64,000 nt of DNA, from the NCBI GenBank assembly GCA_035946625.1, contig DASYZE010000040.1, forward strand, positions 97,154 through 161,153, in the 5' to 3' direction. This document shows positions 23,979 to 30,823 of the stretch, piece after piece (the stretch's first letter is position 1; each line of letters begins with the position of its first letter). The position numbers were made by a program, and so were the translations under genes. The notes beneath the pieces are model-generated. The model saw only the letters and a program-made list of their open reading frames with translations. It was not told the origin of the DNA and made no database searches. This DNA comes from DASYXZ01 sp035946625. Its GTDB lineage: Bacteria; Acidobacteriota; Terriglobia; UBA7540.

Positions 23979-24197
23979 TTGAACTGGAGCAAATGGGTCC
24001 GGCAGACCCACCGCTGGCTGTCCATTGCCTTTGCGGTAGGCGTCATCCTCAACTTTGTCGCCGTGGCACTGAAGAAGGATACGGTCTGGGTGGGCCTGCT
24101 GGCGGCGCTCCCGCTCGCTTTGCAACTGCTCACCGGTCTGTATTTGTTCGTGCTGCCGTATGCCGCCGGGTGGGGCAGCGGGCGAAGCACCAACTGA
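23979..24197 (+). CDS. Small two-helix membrane protein
   Basis: 72 residues from a TTG start, supported by GAAGAGG 5 bp upstream. Two hydrophobic helices (WLSIAFAVGVILNFVAVAL and VWVGLLAALPLALQLLTGLYLFVL) flank a short charged loop, and the tail is basic. The opening NWSKWVRQTHRWLSIAF is a recognisable conserved pattern of small proteins found beside ArsR/SRPBCC genes. Function unknown. It converges on the mazF-like gene at 24216. Confidence 0.65.
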   Translation: MNWSKWVRQTHRWLSIAFAVGVILNFVAVALKKDTVWVGLLAALPLALQLLTGLYLFVLPYAAGWGSGRSTN

Positions 24198-24215
24198 ACG
24201 GGCAGCCGACCGCCC

Positions 24216-24539
24216 TTATATGTCCAGAGCGATTCTTAATGCGTGCGAGAGGCGCGAGAGCTTCTCGGGCGGGAGGCTACCGACGAAGTCGGTAAGCCGG
24301 CTCTTGGGGATGCTGACCAGGCCGTCGCAGCCAATCCAGCTCTGATGTTTCAATCCATGTTCGGGTCCTACGGAGACTTCCGTTTCAAGTCCGTGACCCC
24401 GTGTGAACACCGGAGCGCAGACGACCGTGGGGAAACGCGAATCAACGAGGGTTTGGCGGCTGACCACGGTCATTACCCGTTGTTTCTTGGGGTCTCCGCC
24501 TCCGGGATGGCGCAGCAGATACATATCTCCGCGCTTCAT
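24216..24539 (-). CDS. MazF/PemK-family endoribonuclease toxin
   Basis: 107 residues with the PemK/MazF beta-barrel pattern: MKRGDMYLLRHPGGGDPKKQRVMTVVSRQTLVD at the start, PTVVCAPVFTRGHGLETEVSVGPEHGL in the centre and SWIGCDGLVSIPKSRLTDFVGSLPPEKLSRLSHALRIAL at the end. The usual MazF RP.li is replaced by KKQRVM but the fold pattern holds. The start overlaps the antitoxin stop by 4 bp (ATGA), giving the standard antitoxin-toxin order on the minus strand. Confidence 0.85.
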   Translation of the reverse strand: MKRGDMYLLRHPGGGDPKKQRVMTVVSRQTLVDSRFPTVVCAPVFTRGHGLETEVSVGPEHGLKHQSWIGCDGLVSIPKSRLTDFVGSLPPEKLSRLSHALRIALDI

Positions 24540-24790
24540 CGCTCCTCCCAGAGGTGGTCGAGTGACTGATAGGCAAGTACATCGTGCATCTCGGCGTTCA
24601 GCTCGTCGGCGAAGCGGTTGATTTTCTCCGCGTCGCGGGCGTTGGCGGCGGCGCGTTCGCGGTAGGAAAGATACCCGCGCAGCACATCGTCAACCACCGC
24701 CGACCGAGAACGCTTTTTCCCCGCCACGCGGTCGATGCCTCGAAGGACTTCGCGGGATAGAGTGAGCGAGGTTTTCATTTTCGTTTTCAT
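24536..24790 (-). CDS. Ribbon-helix-helix antitoxin
   Basis: 84 residues: MKTSLTLSREVLRGIDRVAGKKRSRSAVVDDVLRGYL is an RHH/CopG DNA-binding domain (residues about 5-42). The acidic/helical tail (AEKINRFADELNAEMHDVLAYQSLDHLWEE) should wrap the MazF-type toxin. It uses the first ATG at 24790, which begins 6 bp after a TATAAT box; ATG 24778 is an internal alternative. A truncated copy of its first codons and promoter lies at 17882-17993. Confidence 0.82.
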   Translation of the reverse strand: MKTKMKTSLTLSREVLRGIDRVAGKKRSRSAVVDDVLRGYLSYRERAAANARDAEKINRFADELNAEMHDVLAYQSLDHLWEER

Positions 24791-24838
24791 ACTACCATTA
24801 TACTACCTTTGGAAAACCGGAACAGGGTGAAAACACCC
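24791..24838 (-). promoter_or_regulatory. Antitoxin promoter with direct repeats and a hairpin
   Basis: On the minus strand TATAAT (24797-24802) is followed by 6 bp and the ATG, predicting a leaderless mRNA. GGTAGTAT occurs twice around the -10 box and may be the RHH operator. GGGTGAAAACACCC (24825-24838) is a perfect hairpin just upstream. Confidence 0.6.
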
Positions 24839-24994
24839 TTGTCCGGCGCCCACCAGTGTACTCTGGGGGCACTCGTACTTCTTCTGGGGCCGCCTGCAGG
24901 CCACTCCGGAAAGAGGCTGACCGCACCAAACCGTTGACGCTCGCTGCCATGTAGGGGACGCTGTTACCGCGCGCCAGCGAATCCGGGCTATGGC

Positions 24995-25828
24995 CTACTG
25001 CTTCACCAATTCGACGCGGCGATTGAGGGCGCGGCCGTCTTCGCTATCATTCGAAGTCACTGGCGCGTAAGGCCCGTTGCCGAATGCCTTGAGCCGGCTG
25101 GGCGCGACGCCGTACTTGGTGGTGAGCGCATTCAACACGGCGGCGGCGCGTTGGCTGGACAGAGTCATATTCGACGCCAGAGTTCCCACGTTGTCCGTGT
25201 GCCCCACCACATAGACCTTGAGCGTTGCATCTTGCCCGAGGAGCTTGGCAACTTCCTTGAGCGAGGCATCGGACTCCGGCTTCACATCGGATTTCCCTGT
25301 GTCAAAGTAGATGCCTGGGACCACGGCGTGACCGCTACTGGTCAGCGAGCCGGACATCGCGGCGGCGTTGGCCGTAACCTCCTGCGTCATTTGCTGTTCG
25401 GTGATGATCGTCTGATCGTAGATAAAGACCGGGTCTACGGGCCCCCCCATACCGTGCACGACCAGGTTGTACCAGGTTGTGGCGTGATGGGCAGTAATTA
25501 TACGGGGAGAGTTTTCAAAATCCATGGTGAAGCCGGCCGCTTTGAGCGCGGTCTCCATATTGCGAAATAGTTGGATGCTGGGCACACCCGGCTTGGCAGT
25601 GTACTGTAGAAAGTGGTACTCGCCTTCGACGTGCTTCTGCTTGCTGGCGGGCAGAGGAAAGTCGGCCTGACTAAAATCCACGTCCTTACACGCATAGATG
25701 GTGCTCCCCGGAAAGCGCGTGATCAGCGGGGAATCCTTGCAGCCTTTGGCGTCCTGGGCATGCAGCGGCACGGCTCCGGCGAGCCACAAGAGAGTGCAAC
25801 AAAAGAGTGAATACCCTATTGGTTTCAT
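24995..25828 (-). CDS. OmpA-family outer-membrane/peptidoglycan-binding protein
   Basis: 277 residues with a signal peptide (MKPIGYSLFCCTLLWLAGAVPLHAQ) and AGGAG 7 bp upstream of the ATG. The N-terminal 150 residues include a Cys pair (KGCKDSP...IYACKD) and a YHFLQYTAK region of unknown fold. The C-terminal 110 residues are an OmpA domain: GIYFDTGKSDVKPESDASLKEVAKLL, VYVVGHTDNVG (peptidoglycan contact) and LSSQRAAAVLNAL...RLKAFGNGPYAPVTSN..GRALNRRVELV. It probably links the outer membrane to the cell wall. It stands alone. Confidence 0.88.
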   Translation of the reverse strand: MKPIGYSLFCCTLLWLAGAVPLHAQDAKGCKDSPLITRFPGSTIYACKDVDFSQADFPLPASKQKHVEGEYHFLQYTAKPGVPSIQLFRNMETALKAAGFTMDFENSPRIITAHHATTWYNLVVHGMGGPVDPVFIYDQTIITEQQMTQEVTANAAAMSGSLTSSGHAVVPGIYFDTGKSDVKPESDASLKEVAKLLGQDATLKVYVVGHTDNVGTLASNMTLSSQRAAAVLNALTTKYGVAPSRLKAFGNGPYAPVTSNDSEDGRALNRRVELVKQ

Positions 25829-25917
25829 TGTCTGCTCCTAGAAGTTTTTTGGCCCCCCGGCCATTTCCGACGTGGGTCGGTGCTTCCGCACCGCATCAGC
25901 GAGACTTGAGAATTTAA

Positions 25918-26559
25918 TTGCATTCCAGGCTCAGGTCAAGGAGAAAAGCAAGTAGCACGGACCACCGCCTCTGTGGTGCGCGTCTTTTCCCTCGCCACCA
26001 TGGTCACAGCGTCATATTCTACTGTCCGTCAGCCGACGGATCGAAACTGCGGCGTCCCCTTCTTTCCGACCGATATTTCTTTATCACCGTGCGGCTGCTA
26101 CCCCGGCGCAGGAAATTGACCGAACCCGATTTCATGCTGCTGGCGCGCGTTTTCGACCGGGCTCGGGCATGGCATAACTTTTATTTGACTGCCGGGGTCT
26201 TTCTTCCCGATCACTGGCGTGCGATCTGCGAACCCGTATATCCGGTGACGATCTCTCTGGCCATGAAATCGGTGAAGCAGAGCTCGATGAGCGCCATCAA
26301 CCGCCGCCGGGGCGCGCCGGGCGAGCTTTGGCAGCATCGGTTTTTCGACCGTGCCCTGCGCACCGTCAAAGCACACAATGAGAAGATCGAATAACTTCAC
26401 CTGAATCCGGTGAAAGCCGGACAAGTGCGTGACCGGCAAGACTGGAGGTGGTCAAGCTGCAATGAGTATTCGGGCACGAGCGCGGAAGAGCCAAAGCGGC
26501 GCTTGTGCTTGATGATTGGCCGCCTCAACTTGCCCGCGGATTCACGAACACGGATTTAA
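25918..26559 (+). pseudogene. Second RAYT transposase, inactivated
   Basis: Translation shows LLSDRYFFITVRLLPRRRK, LPDHWRAICEPVYPVTISLAMKSVKQSSM, GELWQHRFFDRALRTVKAHNEKIE, a TAA stop (26392-26394), then in the same frame LHLNPVKAGQV...DWRWSSCNEYSG up to 26559. The stop replaces the residue that is normally the Tyr of YxHLNPV, and the HUH motif has lost its second His (HWR instead of HWH). The 5' end runs into a REP-like 16-mer at 26025. It is dead by at least two lesions. Confidence 0.8.
26025..26040. repeat. REP-like 16-mer TCCGTCAGCCGACGGA beside the dead RAYT
   Basis: Identical to the copy at 21194. It lies immediately upstream of the recognisable N-terminus of the second RAYT, so it is the likely cognate repeat of that transposase. 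Confidence 0.7.
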
Positions 26560-26685
26560 GCGGTCACCTCCATGATCCACGCCCAACCGAAGTCACGCGG
26601 ACCGCAGAGGCGGCGGTTTGCGCTACCAGCCCGCTCAGGCGGCAAAAACGAGTTTCTCGGAACTTTTCATTGCGAGCCCATCGCT

Positions 26686-26914
26686 GTCATTCCGAGCATT
26701 GACAGCCGCAGGGCTGCCCATGATGAGCAGAAAGTCGTCGCTCCTGCCCAGAGACGCTTTGTTGAATCCAAAAGAGTTACGCATCGACTTTCCGCAGAGG
26801 GAAGCGAGGAATCCCGCTCCGGCCGCTCAGGGCAAACTCCGCGAGGAATTTCATCCTGAGCAAACAACGCGAGATTCCTCGTCGCCCGTCACCAGACGGA
26901 CTCCTCGAAATGAC
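26686..26914. repeat. 229-bp element with ends GTCATTCCGA/TCGAAATGAC
   Basis: The terminal inverted repeats match at 9 of 10 positions and resemble those of the 102-bp element at 21303. The interior holds GCGAGGAATCCCGCTCCGG and GCGAGATTCCTCG motifs but no convincing gene. Its right end coincides with the truncation point of the DUF6094 gene. Confidence 0.6.
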
Positions 26915-27182
26915 AATTGGGCGATTTTTCCAGGCAGTTCGCCTGCGCAATCCGGCCCGAAATCGCCAAAGCTTGCGCAGCGCGATAAGAATCCAACTCG
27001 ATCCCGTTTCGTTGCCCAGTCGCGTCCGCAGTAATGGCAGTAAGTGCCGCGCCGTCGCCGATGCACGGATCCACCGCGGCAAACGGCGTCGCGGGGAACT
27101 GCAAGAATTTTCGAATGCGCTGAGCATCGGCCAAAGGCAATGGATAAAATCCGAGTCGCTCGCGACCGCCTGGCCTCATCAT
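26889..27182 (-). pseudogene. DUF6094 (methyltransferase-like, mobile-element associated) N-terminal fragment
   Basis: From ATG 27182, behind a very strong GAGGAGG site, it reads MMRPGGRERLGFYPLPLADA, then QRIRKFLQFPATPFAAVDPCIGDGAALTAITADATGQRNGIELDSYRAAQA and AQANCLEKSPN. VDPCIGDGAALTAI is a methyltransferase motif-I analogue. Full proteins continue well beyond 300 residues. Here the frame enters the 229-bp repeat (CHFEESVW) and stops. This family is common on phages and integrative elements, so it may be a relic of one. Confidence 0.65.
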
Positions 27183-27346
27183 GTGCCCTCCTCCTGATCG
27201 ACCAACACGATAGATAAACACGTGTGTTAATCTTGCCAGCCAGCGGGCCACAACGTTTCACCAGCTTAACAAGGTTATAAACTTTAAAGGAATTTCCCCC
27301 GCTATTTCCGTGATAATATCCCTTCCGACCAGGTCTTCGCGCAGCC

Positions 27347-28933
27347 ATGCGTACCTGTCCCAAATGCCAGCGAACCTACCCCGAAGACATGGCCTATTGT
27401 CCCCGGGACGCAGCCGAATTGGTGTCCGCCGCGACCGCCACGCAGGCGGAGCTTGAGGCCACACTCTCGCAACGATTCCGCATCGTTCGGCGGCTGGGTG
27501 CGGGCGGCATGGGCACGGTGTTCCTGGCGGAACAGATTGCAGTGGGCAACCGGCCCGTAGCGCTCAAAGTCCTCCTCCGCAAGTTGCTGGATGACCCGGA
27601 ATTTCTCCTGCGCTTTCAGAACGAAGCAGGATCCACGGGCCGCATTCGTCATCCCAACGTGGTGACCATCTATGAGTCCGGGCAATCCGATGACGGCTCG
27701 CCTTACATCGCCATGGAGTACCTGGAGGGCGAGAGCCTGCGCCAGGCACTGAAATCGCGCGGAGCGCTTCCGGTCCCGGAATGCGCGGTGATTCTCCAGC
27801 AAGTGGCGCGAGGGTTGGGCGCCGCCCACAAGCTCGGCATCATCCACCGTGACTTAAAGCCTGACAATATCTTTCTCACTCGAGGGCTCGAGGACGAGCT
27901 AGTGGTGAAAGTTGTGGACTTCGGCATTGCCAAGCTACGCGAGTCCGCCACCCACACCATGACGGGTATGGTGCTCGGCACGCCCGCCTACATGTCCTTT
28001 GAGCAGGCTTCCGGGATGCGCAGCCAAGATTTGGACGCGCGCTCCGACATTTATTCGCTCGGTGTGGTCGCGTACGAGATGCTCACCGGCCGCGTGCCGT
28101 TCCATTCCGATACGCCGCTCGGCTTTGTCAGCAAGCATCTCTCGGAACAGCCGCCACCCTTCCGGGCAGTAAAACCGGGTCTTCCAGCCACGCCGCAGCT
28201 TGAGCAGGCTGTCATGAGAGCCCTGGCGAAGAACCGCGACACGCGCTACGCCTCGGTGCTCGACTTTGCCCGCCAGTTCGGCGAAGCAGCGCAGATGTCC
28301 CAAGAGACTTCGAGCAATGCACCCCTGCCATCCACCAGAAGCGTGCGTCCCGAAGTAGGGGCAGTTCGAGAACCGCCCCCCACGCCCCCGTCCAATGTTG
28401 CAGCACCACGAATCGAAGACGGGAGGCGCACAGCCCCCTCTGTCAGTTCCCAACCGCTGCCCGCCGTTCCCGGGTTTGCGAGGTCGAAGCCGAGCCCTGC
28501 ACCTAGAAAATCAAGAGGGGCAGTCTGGGTTACGGTTGTTGTTTTTGTGTTGGTGGTGGTTATGGGCTACGCTTGGATTAGTCGTTTTCCCACCGAGACC
28601 AAAACGCCGCCGGAAAATCCTCCGGTCACGAAACCGCAGGGCAATTCGACGACGCAGCCCGGCGCAGGAAAGCAAGGGGCAACCGTACAAAGTCCCTCTG
28701 GGAACTCTGCCGGGGAGAGCTCTGCGGCGCATGAAACGAACGCGGCGGACCATAGCCAGCTGATTGTGGCCGCCAAAAAACAAGGTGACACTTATTATGA
28801 CAATGGTGACTACAACAAAGCGATCGATGAATATCAGAAGGGATTGAAACTGGCGCCGTCCAACGCCGGACTTCTGAAGGCCCTGCAACGCGCGCAAACT
28901 GCCAAGGCGGCGGAGGAGAAATTCAATCAGTAA
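27347..28933 (+). CDS. Membrane Ser/Thr protein kinase with zinc-ribbon start and C-terminal TPR
   Basis: 528 residues. An N-terminal CPKCQRTYPEDMAYCPRD knuckle (residues 4-21) precedes a Hanks kinase at about 44-305: GAGGMGTV (51-58), VALKV with K74, HRDLKPDN (H167-R-D169), DFG (191-193) and TPAYMSFEQ. A Pro/Ser-rich linker leads to a transmembrane helix at about 391-412, and the extracytoplasmic tail has one TPR-like pair (GDTYYDNGDYNKAIDEYQKGLKLAPSNAG). It lies 161 bp before the FGE-fold protein on the same strand and may form a signalling pair with it. No strong Shine-Dalgarno precedes the ATG. Confidence 0.9.
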   Translation: MRTCPKCQRTYPEDMAYCPRDAAELVSAATATQAELEATLSQRFRIVRRLGAGGMGTVFLAEQIAVGNRPVALKVLLRKLLDDPEFLLRFQNEAGSTGRIRHPNVVTIYESGQSDDGSPYIAMEYLEGESLRQALKSRGALPVPECAVILQQVARGLGAAHKLGIIHRDLKPDNIFLTRGLEDELVVKVVDFGIAKLRESATHTMTGMVLGTPAYMSFEQASGMRSQDLDARSDIYSLGVVAYEMLTGRVPFHSDTPLGFVSKHLSEQPPPFRAVKPGLPATPQLEQAVMRALAKNRDTRYASVLDFARQFGEAAQMSQETSSNAPLPSTRSVRPEVGAVREPPPTPPSNVAAPRIEDGRRTAPSVSSQPLPAVPGFARSKPSPAPRKSRGAVWVTVVVFVLVVVMGYAWISRFPTETKTPPENPPVTKPQGNSTTQPGAGKQGATVQSPSGNSAGESSAAHETNAADHSQLIVAAKKQGDTYYDNGDYNKAIDEYQKGLKLAPSNAGLLKALQRAQTAKAAEEKFNQ

Positions 28934-28935
28934 AA

Positions 28936-29054
28936 GATTCACCACAGAGACACAGAGGTCAGGAAGATAAAGGATTCGGCACAGAACACAAATAGCGCGC
29001 AAAGATTTTCCCTTCGCCTTCATTGCTTTTTCTCGGTGTTCTCTGTGGTGAGTC
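28936..29054. repeat. Inverted-repeat spacer between kinase and FGE-fold genes
   Basis: The arms GATTCACCACAGAGA (28936-28950) and TCTCTGTGGTGAGTC (29040-29054) are inverted repeats with one mismatch. They enclose about 90 bp with no coding content, a known type of dispersed intergenic repeat. Confidence 0.6.
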
Positions 29055-29094
29055 TTTCCTTTCTTGATTTTTGATGGAGAGGCAGAATCCCGAT

Positions 29095-30297
29095 ATGCCG
29101 ATAACATTCCGAAGATGTAGCGCCCTGCTTGTCGCCCTGGTTCTTGGGCTCGGAGCCGTCCATCTCAACGCTCAGGCGCGCAAGCCTTACACCAAAGAGC
29201 AAATCCTGGGCATGTTGAAAGGCGAAGTGGCCCCCCAGCGCGTGGCGGTGCTGGCGCGGCAGCGCGGTATCGATTTCGAGATCACACCCCAGGTTGAAAG
29301 CGAGGTGCGCCAGGCCGGAGCCACAGATGCGCTGCTGGCGACGCTCCGCTCGCTGGCGCCCAAGCCTGCGCAAATCATTGTCCAAACCTCACCTGGAGCA
29401 GAGGTCTTTCTCGACGACCAGTATTCGGGCCGGGCAAGCACGGAAGGGCGCCTCGTAATTGCCAACCCAAGGACAGGGCCGCACAAGCTCCGAGTGTCGC
29501 TTGCCGGGAAAAAGGACTACATGCAGGACGTCATTCCTACCGCTGGCGAGACAGTGACGGTAGACGCAAAGCTCGCCGATCTCGCCGCCGGGGCGACAGA
29601 GATAAACCCGAAAGATGGATTGAAGTACGTGTGGATTCCGCCTGGGACGTTCATGATGGGTTGCTCGCCGGGAGATAGCGAGTGCGACGATGAAGAAAAA
29701 CCGTCTCATCGGGTCACGTTCAGCAAAGGTTTTTGGATAGGGCAAACGCCGGTGACGGTGGGGGCGTACAAGCGCTTTGCGGCGAGCGCGGGGCGGCCAA
29801 TGCCGGATGAGCCAAGCTTCAACAGTGGCTGGTCAAATGAGAATATGCCTATTGTGGACGTAACTTGGGACGACGCGACAGCGTACTGCGGTTGGAGCGG
29901 GGGGCGGCTGCCCACCGAAGCAGAGTGGGAATACGCGGCGCGGGCAGGAAGCACGGAAGCTCGGTACGGGGATCTAGACGCCATCGCCTGGGACCGCAAC
30001 AACAGCGGCCTCAGGACGCACAATGTGGGCGAGAAGCAGGCGAACGCCTTCGGCCTTTATGATATGTTGGGGAACGTGCGGCAGTGGGTGGATGACTGGT
30101 ACGACGCGAACTATTACCAGAGCAGCCCCTCTCAGGATCCTCCGGGGCCATCGAGCGGCCAGGACAGAGTTCTTCGTGGCGGATCCTGGGACAGCGATTC
30201 CAAGGATGTTCGCGTATCGTACCGCGTCTGGTTCAGCCCAGGCGACAGGGACGTCGGCAGTGGGTTCCGTTGTGTGCGGGAAGTGGGTATCCCTTGA
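29095..30297 (+). CDS. Secreted PEGA + formylglycine-generating-enzyme-fold (C-type-lectin-like) protein; possible DGR target
   Basis: 400 residues from ATG 29095, chosen for the signal peptide MPITFRRCSALLVALVLGLG; TTG 29071 and ATG 29074 lie upstream in frame. A small helical region is followed by a PEGA domain (IIVQTSPGAEVFLDDQYSG, about 88-160). An FGE/SUMF1 domain then runs to the end (YVWIPPGTFMMGCSPGD, GGRLPTEAEWEYAARAG, GLYDMLGNVRQWVDDWY, RVLRGGSWD...GFRCVRE). Only one of the two catalytic Cys regions of true formylglycine enzymes is seen, so it is probably a binding protein. The lectin-like C-terminus is the usual variable part of diversity-generating-retroelement targets, and an avd fragment follows 96 bp downstream. 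Confidence 0.87.
   Translation: MPITFRRCSALLVALVLGLGAVHLNAQARKPYTKEQILGMLKGEVAPQRVAVLARQRGIDFEITPQVESEVRQAGATDALLATLRSLAPKPAQIIVQTSPGAEVFLDDQYSGRASTEGRLVIANPRTGPHKLRVSLAGKKDYMQDVIPTAGETVTVDAKLADLAAGATEINPKDGLKYVWIPPGTFMMGCSPGDSECDDEEKPSHRVTFSKGFWIGQTPVTVGAYKRFAASAGRPMPDEPSFNSGWSNENMPIVDVTWDDATAYCGWSGGRLPTEAEWEYAARAGSTEARYGDLDAIAWDRNNSGLRTHNVGEKQANAFGLYDMLGNVRQWVDDWYDANYYQSSPSQDPPGPSSGQDRVLRGGSWDSDSKDVRVSYRVWFSPGDRDVGSGFRCVREVGIP
30166..30297 (+). other. Candidate variable region (VR) of a diversity-generating retroelement
   Basis: This is the 3' end of the FGE-fold gene, from RVLRGGSW to the stop. Surface positions carry codons GAC AGC GAT ... GTC ... TTC AGC ... GGC GAC ... GAC GTC GGC AGT, almost all ending in C or T, as expected if derived from AAC/AAT codons by adenine mutagenesis. 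Invariant RGGSW, R and GFR positions are kept. No template repeat is in the window, so this is a hypothesis. Confidence 0.45.
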
Positions 30298-30393
30298 TGC
30301 TTTTTCCTTTTCCCTTTTCTTCTATTCTTTGTTTTAAGGTCTTTGCAAAGGGGTTCGGGGCTTTGCCCCGCACGAAAAATTTTTGGGGGAAAG
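30298..30393 (+). other. Spacer between candidate VR and avd fragment with GC hairpin
   Basis: A pyrimidine-rich run is followed by CGGGGCTTTGCCCCG, a 6-bp-stem hairpin around 30357-30371, then an A/T run. In retroelement loci a hairpin just downstream of the VR assists homing; it could equally be a terminator. Confidence 0.4.
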
Positions 30394-30522
30394 ATGCCTG
30401 AAGGGAGTCACCGAGAAACGGCGGTGGTGGTGGAAAAGACCTACGACTTTCTGCTCTGGCTTCTACCCAAGGTGGAGAAGTTTCCACGCTCGTTCCGATT
30501 CAGCGCCGGCGACCGGAGCGAG
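30394..30522 (+). pseudogene. avd: avd (diversity-generating retroelement accessory protein) N-terminal fragment
   Basis: ATG 30394 opens MPEGSHRETAVVVEKTYDFLLWLLPKVEKFPRSFRFSAGDRSE. The pattern KTYDFxxWxxxxxEKFPRSxxFxxGDR is the first helix and turn of Avd, the pentameric four-helix-bundle partner of the retroelement reverse transcriptase. Avd is about 115-125 residues long; here the family match stops after 43 residues, where a repeat-like sequence (ctctcgccggggcgggatc) begins. Position and orientation, just after an FGE-fold target gene, fit the order target-avd-TR-RT. No RT or TR follows. Confidence 0.7.
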
Positions 30523-30644
30523 AACCCTCTCTCGCCGGGGCGGGATCGGGATGACAGCGAAGGGGCGCAGCACAAGATGAAATGGTTCTCCGGCCCGATC
30601 GGGTGTCGTGTGTCCAACGCTTCTTAACCTTTGCGGAAGCCTTT

Positions 30645-30762
30645 GGAGTGCGGTGGCTTGCCGCCGCTTTCACCAGCTGCGGCTCGCTGGGGCGAAAATA
30701 TAAGCTTTGGTATGGCGGCAAGGCCGCCTGGTACAAAAACGGCAGCAAGCCGCCGCACTTCC
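30645..30762. repeat. 118-bp inverted-repeat element
   Basis: The ends GGAGTGCGGTGGCTTGCCGC and GCAAGCCGCCGCACTTCC are imperfect inverted arms of about 25 bp around a central segment. It is non-coding and resembles a small non-autonomous element. It lies downstream of the avd fragment, where the template repeat and reverse transcriptase would be expected. Confidence 0.6.
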
Positions 30763-30823
30763 AGCGCTGCCCCATAAGTAAAGAGATTTCTCAAACACGG
30801 CACTAGCGGACGGCGAGGCCTTT

